From: Austropuccinia psidii | Taxonomy: Eukaryota; Basidiomycota; Pucciniomycetes; Pucciniales; Sphaerophragmiaceae | Assembly: GCA_023105745.1 (NCBI GenBank) | Contig: JALGQZ010000014.1 | Location: forward strand, 9,791,888 to 9,855,887 | Length of the DNA stretch: 64,000 nucleotides | Direction of reading: 5' to 3' | The notes under the pieces: model-generated | What the model was told of the DNA's origin: nothing | The model's database searches: none | The model's input: the letters and a program-made list of their open reading frames with translations, nothing else | Program-made: the position numbers and the translations under genes | Part shown: piece by piece, positions 24,021 to 35,112 of the stretch | Layout of the letters: the number at the start of each line of letters is the position of its first letter | How positions within the stretch are numbered: position 1 is the first letter of the stretch

Positions 24021-24218
24021 TATTGGCCAAATTTTTAGCTTTCTGAAGGGTATTACTTATGTCCAAGTTAATTAATTCAGAAGATATTGGTTCAGGTTGG
24101 TTATTTTGAGTCACAATAACAGTACTATTATGATCAGAATTAACAGTACTGGCAGGGATAATGCTGGTAACTGTTGAGGCTGTTTCAATGTTTTCTTCTC
24201 TTACCACGTTGTCAGACA

Positions 24219-24297
24219 CTAAAATTAATGAAAAAGCCAAATAATTAAGTAAAAAAAGGGTTATTTCAAAAAAAGAAATAAAAAATTAAAGCCTCAC
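24219..24297 (-). other. G3 predicted intron 1 (79 nt)
   Basis: Donor TAA|GTGAGG at 24297, acceptor TTAATTTTAG ending at 24219. The exon ends in A and the next begins TG, so the join makes an ATG. The downstream frame has no other ATG before intron 2. Confidence 0.55.
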
Positions 24298-24423
24298 TTA
24301 TAATATGAAAAAAAATATTTTTTATTGATTTTTTGAATTATAAGTATTTTTTATATGTTTTTTAAATTTTTCAATATAAGAAAAAGATTAAAAAAAAGTA
24401 AAAAAATATGTCACAGGTAAAAT

Positions 24424-24441
24424 ATCACGGCTGGGCCCCCA
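24424..24441 (-). other. G3 primer binding site
   Basis: The minus strand reads TGGGGGCCCAGCCGTGAT, two bases after the LTR end. Its complement fits a tRNA 3' end (T-loop AT, 5-nt T stem, 7-nt acceptor, discriminator, CCA). I could not name the tRNA. Confidence 0.8.
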
Positions 24442-24443
24442 AA

Positions 24444-26280
24444 TGTAAGGTGTGGATATGAAACTTTGATTAAAAATCAAGTACTTTTCCTGTCCTCAAA
24501 ATTTGTATAAGGTAAAATTCAATTAAAAATAGTATGAAATATTATTTTTAAGAGAAAACACGCCAATTTTATTGTTTATAACTTTATTAGTATAAAACAA
24601 TAATATTATAAAGATTTAATGTTTTACCAACAATAAAAATTTATCCAAAAAATACTCTACAAGAGATATTTTAAGGCTACAAAAGAAATTTCTTCAAGAG
24701 CAATTTCAATTGGAATTAATTGAGCAAAGAACTGCAAGCAATTAATTAAAGAACAAATTCTTTAAAAATAATATTAAAGAGAAAACACGCCCAAAAGTGA
24801 CCAGAGTGAATTTGGAAACAAAGTGACAAAGTTTACAGTGATGAAAGATGCTTTAATTCACTTTTGGGGTGGTTCAGGGGTAAAAATGATTATAAGAGTT
24901 ACAAACAATGATTATAATGATTTTTTCACGTGGTTAAAAGGATTAAAATGATTTAAAAATGGTGGTTGGAATCTTTGATTGATTGGTTTAACAGTGTTTA
25001 AACTAATTAATAAAAGGAAGAGATTCTAACATGAAGAGAAAAGTGGGGCAAAGAAGACATTCTTTTATAGCCATCAATTCTCTTACTACAAAAGTAAAAT
25101 TTACTCTTGTCAGTCGTGAAAAACAGTCTGACAACAGAAACGCCAATTATGGCATCATTAAACCCTGGTTTAGACCAAAAAAGGGCTGGTTTAAGCCATT
25201 TTTAGCCATTTTTAGCCATTTTAGACCCTTAAATCAGCCATTACTATAGCAATACCAGGCCTAGAGCCTTCAAAACACGTCAGAATGTGTGTCAGAGGCG
25301 TAGAAACCAGTTAAAACTGTTTTTACTATGATTGTTTTATCTTAAGGGTAGTTTTACCCTCTTGGCAACAGCTAAAACTACCCCAGTTGGTATCAAAACC
25401 TCATCATCAATTGAGTTCACAGACCCTGTAACTCAATTCCAGGCCAAAAGTGATGAACTTTTGCATGAATTTTGACATCCCACGCCTGTCAGCAAGGAAT
25501 TTGGGGGTCTAGCTCCCCCTTAGAGCTGGAGTTCCTTTTCCCCCCCAAATTTAATCTTTCCAATTTATTTTTCCTTTAATTCCTCATCATGTATTATACT
25601 TATAATTTATATATGTGATTCAATTCAATTGTACAGTACAATACAGTAATAATTGATACCTCATATGTAAATCAAAGTTCACTTATGTAATACACACGCA
25701 CATTTTGACATTTCAATTGAATTCAATTGAAAATACTTCAATTCCTCATAACTTCTAAACTAAACACAACACCTCAATTTTAACACAAAAATTGATGGTT
25801 AACACCACATGTGGTGTGAATTAAATTAAGGTTTTGAGGATTTTCAACTTTTGTATTGAAAATACTAAAAACTTAATTTAAGCTTATTTAGAGTTGAGTT
25901 ACAAGAATTTCACTCAGAGGTGACCCCACCTGATTTTTTATGAGGAATCCAATGGTGAAATAAATTTTATGTGTTTATTTATTGGATAAAAAGTTATGAT
26001 AATTTTTATATAACTTTTTTCCAAATTTATTTATTTTTTCACAATTTTGTTAAAATTTTATTTTTACTTAATTTTTTCAAGTATAAAAGTAATTTTATAC
26101 TTACAAAATTTAATGTATTTTTTATTTTTAAATTGTAATTAATTTTTTATTTTTAATATAATTTTATATTTATATTTTGATTTTTATTTTAATAATATAA
26201 ATAAATTTTTATTTATATTAATATGTTATTTTTTATATTTGTGGTCTTTTGGGTATATGAAATTACCTCTAAGGCTCACA
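24444..26280 (-). repeat. G3 5' LTR (1837 bp)
   Basis: Sense strand TGTGAGCC (26280) to CCTTACA (24444). The sense TATAAAAG at 25069-25062 suggests transcription starts about 30 bases further on, giving a U3 of roughly 1.2 kb. It carries the antisense ORF 25031-25249. Confidence 0.93.
25031..25249 (+). CDS. Antisense LTR ORF in G3 5' LTR, 72 codons
   Basis: Same ORF as at 16773, with two residue changes (P to T in SLTPK, K to N in NRKAN). It points out of the element toward the 26.3-26.9 kb spacer. Protein status is unproven. Confidence 0.3.
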   Translation: MKRKVGQRRHSFIAINSLTTKVKFTLVSREKQSDNRNANYGIIKPWFRPKKGWFKPFLAIFSHFRPLNQPLL

Positions 26281-26285
26281 AAAAC

Positions 26286-26869
26286 ACTGATATTTGAAAT
26301 TCTACATAGAAATGAGGTAAAAACTTCAAAAATTCATGAAAAACACAATTCTTAATGAATCTCTCTGAATCTTTCAGGACCAATGGAGAACTGTATTATC
26401 CATCGTAAAACAAAAAAGAATAGTAATTTTACTAGTAAAATGAAAAGTTTTACTTACAGTCCATTTTGGATTATTCTACGTGAAACACTGAATCTTCAAA
26501 AATTCACAGGAATTACAACCTGTGATGAAATTGCCAATAACATTGAAAAATTTGAGAAATCAATGAATATTTTGGAATAAAAGAAGATTTAAATATGTTA
26601 CTCCTTTTATTCTTAACCATATTGGGGGTTTTACTGTGTAAAAACCATGAATTAATTAAGTATGATAATCCTATGTGACAACAGATGATGCAAGCAATAA
26701 TCCAAAAGGGTTTATTATTTTCTCACTCACTGGCTTCTCAGTCTGCTCCATTGCACTCCTCTGTGAGCTGTTGTTGGCTTAAAAGAGGTCTCCTCTTGCT
26801 GTTTTTTCCACATCATCATCTTATCATCCATTTATATCATTGTTATCAACAAGTAAGTATTAGTTAAAA
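26286..26869 (+). repeat. G2 5' LTR, piece 2 (spacer between G3 and G4)
   Basis: The middle of the G2 5' LTR by position: it lies between the G3 duplication AAAAC and the G4 duplication TAAAA (26865-26869). It holds a 65-codon plus-strand ORF (26383-26580, MENCIIHRKTK...) with no recognisable domain. There is no second G2 LTR copy of this part in the window for comparison. Confidence 0.75.
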
Positions 26870-27903
26870 TGTGAGCCTTAGAGGTAATTTCATATACCCA
26901 AAAGACCAAAAATACAAAAGTAACATACAAATATAAATAAAATAAATTTCTTTATATTATTAAAATGAAAATCAAAATATAAATATGAAATTATATTCAC
27001 AATGAAAAATTTAATTACAATTTAAAAATAAAATTACATTAAATTTTGAAATTGTAAAATTACATTTATACTTGAAAAAATTAAGTAAAAATGAATTTTT
27101 AACAAAATTGTAAAAAAATGAATAAATTTGGAAAAAAGTTGAATAAAAATTAATATAACTTTTTATACAATAAATAAACATGTAGAAATTATTTCACCAT
27201 TGGATTCCTCATAAAAAATCAGGTGGGGTCACCTCTGGGTGAAAGCTTTGTAACTCAACTCTAAATAAGCTTAAATTAAGTTTTTAGTATTTTCTGCATG
27301 AAAATTGAAAATCCTCAAAACTTTCATTTAATTCAAATCACATGTAGTGTTAATCACCAAAATGTTTGTTAAAATTGAGGTGTTGTGTATATTTTAGAAG
27401 TTATGAGTAATTAAATTATTTTTGATTGAATTCAATTGAAATGTCAAAATGAACGCATGTATTACATAAGTGAACTTTGATTTACATATGAGGTATCAAT
27501 TATTACTGTACTGAACTGTACAACTAAATTGAATTATATATGTAAATTATAAGTATAGTACATGATGAGGAATTAAAGGAAAAATAAATTGGAAAGATTA
27601 AATTTGGGGGGGGGAAAGGAACTCCAGCTCTAAGGGGGAGCTAGACCCCCAAAATCCTTGCTTACAGGCGTGTGGTGTCAAAATTCACACAAAAGTTCAT
27701 CACTTTTGGCCTGGATTTGAGTTACAGGGTCTGTGGACTCAATTGACGATGAGGTTTTGATACCAACTGGGGTAGCTTTAGCTGTTGCCAAGAGGGTAAA
27801 ACTACCCTTAAGATAAAACAATCATAGTGAAAACAGGTTTAACTGGTTTCTACGTCTCTTACACACATTCTGACGTGGTTTGAAGGCTCTAGACCAGGTA
27901 TTG

Positions 27904-28122
27904 CTATAGTAATGGCTGATTTAAGGGTCTAAAATGGCTAAAAATGACTAAAAATGGCTTAAACCAGCCCTTTTTTAGTCTAAACCAGGGTTCAATGATG
28001 CCATAATTGGCTTTTCTGTTGTCAGAACGTTTTTTACGACTGACAAGAGTAAATTTTACTTTTGGAGTAAGTAAATTGATGGCTATAAAAGAATGTCTTC
28101 TTTGCCCCACTTTTCTCTTCAT
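27904..28122 (-). CDS. Antisense LTR ORF in G4 5' LTR, 72 codons
   Basis: Equivalent of the G3 LTR ORF from MKRKVGQRRHSF to LNQPLL. The frame also extends 18 codons upstream (28176). Open in spite of the overall LTR divergence. It overlaps the sense TATA box on the other strand. Confidence 0.3.
   Translation of the reverse strand: MKRKVGQRRHSFIAINLLTPKVKFTLVSRKKRSDNRKANYGIIEPWFRLKKGWFKPFLVIFSHFRPLNQPLL
28084..28091 (+). promoter_or_regulatory. G4 LTR TATA box
   Basis: TATAAAAG, kept in all four G3/G4 LTRs (sense strand). RNA start expected about 30 nt downstream, around 28115-28125. Confidence 0.6.
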
Positions 28123-28710
28123 GTTAGAATCTTTTCCTTTTATAATTAGTTTTAACATTGTTAAACCAATCAACAAAAGATTCCAACCACCTCTCTTAAA
28201 TCACTTTAAACCTTTTAACCAAGTGAAAAAATCATTAGAATAATTGTTTGTAACTCTTATAATCATTTTTACCCCTGAACCACCCCAAAAGTGAATTAAA
28301 GCATCTTCCATCACTGTTAACTTTGTCACTTTGTTTCCAAATTCACTCTGGTCACTTTTGGGCATGTTTTCCCTTTAATATTCTTTTTAAAGACTCTGTT
28401 CTTTAATTAATTGCTTGCAGTTCATTGCTCAATTAATTCCAATTGAAATTGCCGTTGAAGAAATTTCTTTTGTAGCCTTAAAATATCTCTTGTGGAGTAA
28501 TTTGTGGATAAATGTTTATTGTTGGTAAAACAATAAATTTTTATCATATTATTGTTTTATATTAATAAAGTTATAAACAATAAAATTGGGGTTTTTTCTC
28601 TTAAAAATAATATTTCTTACTATTTTTAATTGATTTTTACCTTATACAAGTTTTGAGGACAGGAAAAGTACTTGATTTTTAATCAAAGTTTCATATCCAC
28701 ACCTTACATT

Positions 28711-28728
28711 TGGGGGCCCAGCCGTGAT
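28711..28728 (+). other. G4 primer binding site
   Basis: TGGGGGCCCAGCCGTGAT, two bases after the LTR, identical to G3. Confidence 0.8.
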
Positions 28729-28840
28729 ATTTTACCTGTGAAATATTTTTTTTACTCTTTTTAAATCTTTTTTTATATTGAGAAATACAAAAACATATAA
28801 AAAATAATTATATTTCAAAAAAAAATATTTTAATATTATA

Positions 28841-29827
28841 AGTGAGGCTTATATTTTAATTTCTTTTTTAAAATATCCTTTTTTACTTAATTAATTGGTT
28901 TTTCATTAATTTTAGTGTCTGAAAACGTGGTAAGACAAGAAAACATTGAAACAGCCTCAACAGTAACCAGCATTATTCTTGCCAGTACTGTTAATTCTGA
29001 TCATAATAGTACTATTATTGTGCCTCAGAATATTCAACCAGAGCCAATTTCTTCTGAATTAGTCAACTTGGAAATAAGTAATACTCTTCAGAAAGCCAAA
29101 GATTTGGCCAATAGTAAGTTTTTTGACGTGAAATTACTATTTCAAGCCTTTTTAACCATAATTATGCCTTCAACCAGGTCAGGAGCCAGCTATAACCTCT
29201 CAAGCAGCTCCCAAAAATGTAATAGACGTGATTATGGCAGAGGCCAATCAGTTAAAGAAGAAAAAGGGTCAGTTGATGACTTCCAAACAACTAAAATGGG
29301 TCATTCTGAAGCTGATAATACCATTTTACCTTCAAAAAGAGCTGGCACCGCCACAAAAAGCCTCTGTGGACATATTCAAAGCCAGCCACAGTGCATACAA
29401 CAATGAACTTCAGTTCAATGAGTACCAGATCCTTGCAGACTGGTGGAAGAATTTCATGAATTCTTACCTGACTGTGAGAAAATTCCTGGGTCATCCCAAT
29501 ACTTGCAAATTGCTCAATGGATGGCATTCATTGATGGAGAAGAAAAACATGATGCTTTTGACACTAGAATGGAGGAAAAACAACCCTCCACCACCCAAGC
29601 CAGTGCCAAAAACAGCACCAGTGGCCAGCAGCAGCAATTTCAACGTGAAAAAGCAGCCACAAACTCCAAACAAGGGCAAAGGGAAGGCACCAGCCCCAAA
29701 ACCTTACAGCCAGGGCTACAGAATCCCAAAGATTCAACAGGATGCCATGGAAAATGTATTTCAGATAACCAGAACCATGATGGAATTACAAAAGAATGAG
29801 GAAGCCAGATTAAAATATCAAAAATGA
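28841..29827 (+). CDS. G4 ORF1: spliced N-terminal gag protein, intact frame
   Basis: Predicted exons 28841 (A), 28916-29113 and 29178-29827 give 282 residues, open throughout. Exon 2 is Ser/Thr/Glu-rich (TASTVTSIILASTVNSDHN). Exon 3 carries QEPAITSQAAPKNVIDVIMA, then a helical block with MNSYLTVRKFLGHPNTCKLL, a Pro/Lys-rich basic stretch (PNKGKGKAPAPK) and GYRIPKIQQDAMENVFQIT. The last blocks are conserved in G1 and G2 in this frame only, with third-base changes, showing that this is a real coding frame. It stops TGA at 29825-29827, and ORF2 starts ATG at 29824 (ATGA overlap). No known domain; inferred to be the N-terminal part of Gag. An unspliced reading would start instead at ATG 29164 in the other frame. 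Confidence 0.7.
28842..28915 (+). other. G4 predicted intron 1 (74 nt)
   Basis: Donor TATAA|GTGAGG, acceptor TTAATTTTAG|TG. Joining makes ATG TCT GAA. Both sites are kept in G3, although the sequence between them differs. Confidence 0.55.
29114..29177 (+). other. G4 predicted intron 2 (64 nt)
   Basis: Donor AATA|GTAAGT, acceptor CAACCAG|GT. Removal makes a Ser codon (A|GT) and brings exon 2 into the conserved ORF1 frame. The alternative-frame ATG (29164) lies inside the intron, 14 nt before its end. Confidence 0.65.
29164..29406 (+). pseudogene. G4 alternative gag frame (MPSTRSG), stopped at 29404
   Basis: Same start as in G3 (MPSTRSGASYN) and in frame with ORF2. One TGA at 29404-29406 interrupts it; after that it is open again until ORF2. 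It may be the N-terminus of an unspliced Gag-Pol or an overlap by-product. Confidence 0.4.
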
Positions 29828-32800
29828 TTTCTGATACTTTTGATTGTATTCCAGAGTTGTATAAAGCTATTTCTGACGTAAAAAGTCATCTTTCTGATAT
29901 AAATACATCCATTTGTGACAATCTTAAAACAAATAACTTGAGTCTGAGCCAAATAAATGATACACTTAAATGCTTTGAAAGATTTTTAAGAACAATCAAA
30001 ACTTCCAATAATGATAATTCTTTTTGCATCAAGATAAATGAACAATCTGCCATTATTAAAGAATTAACAGACAAATATTCTAAATTCAATATTAATGACA
30101 TAATTGAAAAAAGAATGAAACAAGCCATAAGCACTATCAAAGAAGATAATAACAAAACTCTTGATGATATTTCAAAATCATTTGCTGAAGTAAAGACAAA
30201 TATAGTTGCCCTGAAAAAGCATTTTGATACCTCAAGAGAGGAAATATCAAAATTAACAATAAATTTAAATGAAGGTATATCTGATAATACTAAACAAACA
30301 GAATTATGGAATGACCTGACATATAAAGTGGATGATCATAAAAAGGATTTCATAAACTCTATACAAAACTTGCAACATGAATTAAGAAATTCACAAAGAT
30401 GTAACAACAGTAAAATGAATGATATTGAACAACTGCTCAACAATTTACCAAGAATGTCTACACCTCTGAATCAAAATGAAGATGCAAAAATTCCCAATCC
30501 ACAAGTATTGGATATTGAAAATTCACAGTTTAAAAATGAATTTTCTACTTATTTTCATAACTTAGAACCATCAATGGGCCAAGCACTCTTGAAAGAAGTT
30601 CCAAAACTTAAAGAATTGCCTCACTTCAGTGGTGAAGGAGAGTATGACAATATGGAAGTCATTAGAGGTATTGACATGATCAAAGAGGATTTTGAATTAC
30701 CAGACAGATTGGTAACAGCCAGATTTAACACCTTGTTTACCAAATCCACTCACAGATGGTACATCAAAATAAGACAAGCACATGGACACCAGAGTTGGAC
30801 TTGGTGGAAGACCCAAATCATTAACAAATGGGCAAATGATGCTTGCAGGTTTAAAGTTGAAACAGCCTTTGAATCTGCCAAATTTAATGCTGATAAAGAC
30901 AAAGCTTCACCATGGTTTTGCCAACAAAAAGACAGATTAACAGCATTATATCCAGACATGTCAGAATTTATGATCCATAGAAAAATTATGAGACAATGTG
31001 GAGGTGACTTAGAGCATGCTATCAAAAGCAGGACTACTGAACAATCTTCAGCAGAGGATATTATCAATATATTAGAAGAAGTAACCACCAGAACCAAAAT
31101 TGGTTCTAGTAAGGTGAATCTCAAAACAAGGTTTAATACACCTTGGAAAGATTCTGTGGAAAAAAACCCCAAAGAAAATTCTAATAATATTAAGTATAAA
31201 TCTGCAGATACAGTCAGAAAGTGCCATATTTGCCAAAGCACCACCCATTTAGCCAATACATGTCCAAAGAAGGGGAAAATCAAGGAAATTGATATTGAAA
31301 AGGAACCTGATGTTGAAAAAGATGACATAATTGAAGACAATTCAGATGATAAGTCATCAATATTTTCTTAATCTTCAAAAGATATAGAAAATATCAATGC
31401 CACTTTTGACATCATGGAATCTTATTCCCACTTGCCACAATTGAGCAATAGTCAACTTGATTTATCAAAAGTTCAAGATGCACAACTTATGAAAACAAAA
31501 CCAAACAGGGGGAAAGGTTATACAGCTGGTAACTCCTGTATAACAGAAGTGGTGATTGACAACAAGCCCACCAAGCTTTTACTTGACCCAGGAGACTTCT
31601 GCTCTGGTGTTGGAAAATCTTTTCTTAAGACTTGTGTACCAAATTTTGAAGACCAATTGTTACCAATTGATGGTATAAAATTCAATATTGCAAGTAATCC
31701 AATGAAAGCATTGGGAATTTTTGAGACCAATGTCATATTCCCACACATAAATGGGAATTTAAGAATCACAGTTGAATTTATTGTCATGGAAAATTGCTCT
31801 AGTACCCATTTTATATTGGGAGATGAATATTTAATCATTTATGGGATAGATTTGCATAAAAACAAAGACAGATACTTTACTATTGGATACAATAAGCGCC
31901 AAAAATTTGCCTTTTTACCATTTAAAAGACAAATTACAGTAAACAAAGTATCACCAGTCAACTTAGAGTTAGAGAAATTCAAGTCTGAATAGTTAAATGA
32001 GGCTGAAATAAGCCTTCATCTGACTGATAAACAAGAAAATGAACTTTCTTCCCTTTTGTATGACTACAGAGGAGCATTTGCTTCAGACAAAGAACCTCTA
32101 GGAGCAATTATTGGTAATGAAGTTGAAATCATTATTAACATTGAGAGACCTTATCCACCACTCTCAAGAAGACCTGCATATCCAGCAAGTCCAAAGTCAA
32201 GAGAAGCTCTAGAAATTCATATCAAAGAACTTCTGGACCTTGGTGTAATAAGAAAAGTAGGCCAAAATGAAGAAGTAGAAATAACTACACCAGTTATAGT
32301 AGCATGGAATAATGGAAAATCTAGAATGGTTGGGGACTTTAGAGCTCTGAACACTTACAATGTTCCAGACAGATATCCAATACCAAAAGTCCAAATTGCC
32401 CTTACTCAAATATCTCAAGCAGTGTATATAACCACTATGGATTCCCTTAAGGGATTCCATCAAAATGTGGTGACACCAAGAGCAAGAAAACCCTTGAGAA
32501 TTATTGTTCATTGTGGAGTGTATGATTACTTGAGGATTCCCTTTGGTATCGAAAATGCACCTTCAAAATTCCAAAGAATGATGAATGAAATCTTCCCTGA
32601 AGAACTCTCAGAGGGATGGTTCATCATTTACATTGATGACATTACTGTCTGTTCCAAAACATGGGAGGAGCACATGTACAGATTGTCCAGATTTTTGACA
32701 AAAATTCAATCAGTAAACATGAAAATCTCCTTGAAGAAATGTCATTTTGGATTTAAAGAACTTAAAGCACTAGTAAATGTTGTATCTGGTTTGTCCCTTG

Positions 32801-35088
32801 GAATTGACAAAAACAAAGTTGCAGCAGTATTGCTAAAACCCATGCCTCAGAACAAGAAGGAAATTCAGTCATTCTCAGGCTTTGCAGGATATTACAGGCA
32901 ACACATTAAAGATTTTGCATCCATAGCAAGACCAATTTACAAATTGTGTGAAAAAGACACAGTATTTGAAATGACTGTTGACAGAGTCAAAGCTTTTGAG
33001 TCTCTAAGAGAAGCCTTGACCACTGCTCCACTATTACTGATGCCAGACTTTAAATTGCCTTTCAAATTGTATATTGATGCATCAGGGGATGGACTGGGTG
33101 CTGCACTTCACCAAGTTCAGATCATAAATGATAAACCTGTAGAAGGATCCATATGTTTCATATCCAGGCAAATCAAACCAACTGAAGCCAGATATGGGGC
33201 AAGTCAAATGGAATGTCTATGCCTTGTCTGGGCCTTGGAGAAACTGAACTACTTCTTAGAGGGATGTGTTTTTGAGGTGATAACAGATTGCACAGCTGTC
33301 AAATCACTTTTAAACATGAAAACACCCAACAGGCATATGCTCAGATGGCAACTAGCCATACAAGAATACAGGGGCAATATGACTATTGTTCATAAGGATC
33401 GGAATATTCATAAGAATGCAGATGGACTAAGCAGATGGCCATTACAAAATAATATTGATAATCCTGCTTATGTGCCAGAAGAAGCTTCACCACAGATCCC
33501 AATAGAAGGAATAAGTGTTACAGACTTAAACACCACCTTCTTTGAAGAAGTCAGGAATGGTTGCACTCAAGATAAGAATTGTAGAATCTTATGCCAATTA
33601 CTCAAAAAAGACTGTAAAGACAACTCTCTAATACATGCCTTGGATTAAGTATGGAAAAAATCTTATGATGAAGGAAATTTTCACCTACTGAATGGTATAA
33701 TTTACCACAGGACCAAGCACACATGTGTCATGACAGTTATGGATAGGTCATTAATCAATCTTTTACTAAAAGAATGCCATGACAGCCCCTTTTCAGGACA
33801 TCTGTCTGAAGACAGAACTAGGGAAAAAGTAAAAACCTGTATATGGTGGCCAATGTGGCAGAAAGATGTTGCAGGGTATTGCAAAACCTGTGGCAGATGC
33901 CAAAAGGCAAATAAATCCACTGGCAAGAGACTTGGAAATATGATAAAAATTCAAGAACCAAGCAGACCTTGGGAAATTGTCCATATGGATTGGGTGACTG
34001 GACTACCACCAGGAGGTGACAGAAGTTATAATGCTTGCCTAGTAATTGTGGACAGATTCAGCAAAATTCCAATCTTTTTACCATGTCACAAGGATGATAC
34101 AGCCATGGATACAGCTCTTGCAATATGGAATGGAGTAGTGTCATGGACTGGAAGATTTACAAATATCATTAGTGATAGGGATCCCAAATTCACTTCAGCA
34201 CTATGGAGATATCTTCACCAATTATTTGGCACTAAGCTGTCTTTCTCTACAGCCTACCACCCACAAACTGATGGACTGGCTGAAAGGATGATTCAAACCT
34301 TAGAGGACATGGTAAGAGGATTTTGTGCATATGGCCTTGAATTCAAAGATTGTGATGGATTTACCCATGATTGGTGTACTCTGCTGCCAGCACTGGAATT
34401 AGCATATAAAACATCAATCCATGCCAGTACCAATCAAACTCCTGCTATCCTAGAAAAAGGATGGAACCCCAAATTACCCCAAGATTCCTTGAGGAAAGAT
34501 TTGATTGAAATACATCCCACAGCTGCTAGCTTCAAAGGAATGCTAGACAAAGCTAGGAAGCATGCAGTAAGGTGCATGGAAGACTCCTTTGAATATGCTA
34601 AAGACAAATGGGATAAATCACATGCAACTCCAGACTTCAAAGTGGGGGACCTAGTTCTTGTATCCACCACTAACTTCAATAACATCAAAGGATGTAAAAA
34701 GCTGAAAGACTCCTTTGCAGGACCTTTTGTTATTAAGGGCCTCCATGGAGAAAATGCTGTTGAAGTAGAGTTATCTGAAGAACTTAGAAATAAGCATCCT
34801 ACATTTCCAGTGAGTTTGATAAAGCCATATAAATCTAGTGATGCTGAAAAATTTCCCTTTAGGAATAAAATTCCCCAAGATATACCTCCTGTTGAGCCAT
34901 CTGGTAGTAAGAAAATTACCAAAGTTCTGAAAGAAAGAAAGTTGAGAACCAACAACGTTAGGGAATACCTTGTTAGGTAGAGTGACCCAACTTGTGAAGA
35001 TGAATGGTTGCCAGAAAAAGACATACCTGAAGCTACTAAGCTTCTCAGAAGGCTCAGACACACTAGAAATAACAATATTAAAAAGTAA
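29824..35088 (+). pseudogene. G4 ORF2: gag-protease-RT-RNase H-integrase-chromodomain, four stops
   Basis: 1755 codons, the same length as G3 ORF2. Zinc knuckle CHICQSTTHLANTC (about 31220), protease LLLDPGDFCSG (about 31580), [20 protein letters not shown] and YIDD (about 32630), RNase [16 protein letters not shown], integrase [43 protein letters not shown] and the Glu in AERMIQTLED, then the chromodomain-like tail. In-frame stops: TAA 31369 (GAA in G3), TAG 31990, TAA 33646 (GAA in G3), TAG 34978 (TAC in G3). Frame is otherwise preserved for 5.3 kb. Inactive as written unless the stops are read through. Confidence 0.92.
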
Positions 35089-35100
35089 TATTCTTTTTTT

Positions 35101-35112
35101 AGGGGGAGGGAA
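35101..35112 (+). other. G4 polypurine tract
   Basis: AGGGGGAGGGAA directly before the 3' LTR, preceded by a T run as in G3. Confidence 0.9.

Larger units (their letters stand above)
23308..24298 (-). pseudogene. G3 ORF1: spliced N-terminal gag protein, one nonsense codon
   Basis: Exons (minus): A at 24298, 24218-24021 and 23957-23308; each matches G4 in length (1, 198 and 650 nt). Splicing intron 1 creates the start codon (A|TG TCT), and splicing intron 2 joins LANS to QEPAT. Exon 3 holds MNSYLTVRKFLG...LLNGW and GYRIPKIQQDAMENVF, conserved in G2 in the same frame. It ends TAA at 23310-23308, overlapping ORF2 by 4 nt in the -1 frame. G3 carries TAG at 23895-23893, where G4 has GAG, so the product would stop early in exon 3. 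No known domain; probably the N-terminal part of the capsid protein. Confidence 0.7.
16188..26280 (-). mobile_element. G3: full-length Ty3/gypsy element, minus strand (10.1 kb)
   Basis: It has two LTRs (1835 and 1837 bp), TG...CA ends and a perfect 5-bp target-site duplication AAAAC (16183-16187 and 26281-26285). Primer site, spliced ORF1, ORF2 and polypurine tract are in the expected order. By eye the LTRs differ by 12 substitutions and one 2-bp indel, so it is a fairly recent insertion. It lies inside the G2 5' LTR. Confidence 0.95.
26870..28708 (+). repeat. G4 5' LTR (1839 bp)
   Basis: TGTGAGCC to CCTTACA. It contains the sense TATAAAAG at 28084-28091 and the antisense ORF at 27904-28122. 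Confidence 0.93.

Noticed and set aside
29443..29799. Continuation of the alternative gag frame in G4 as a separate gene
   Set aside because: It is the MPSTRSG frame after its stop at 29404. Its sequence is not conserved in G2, while the overlapping ORF1 frame is, so it is described with that frame.
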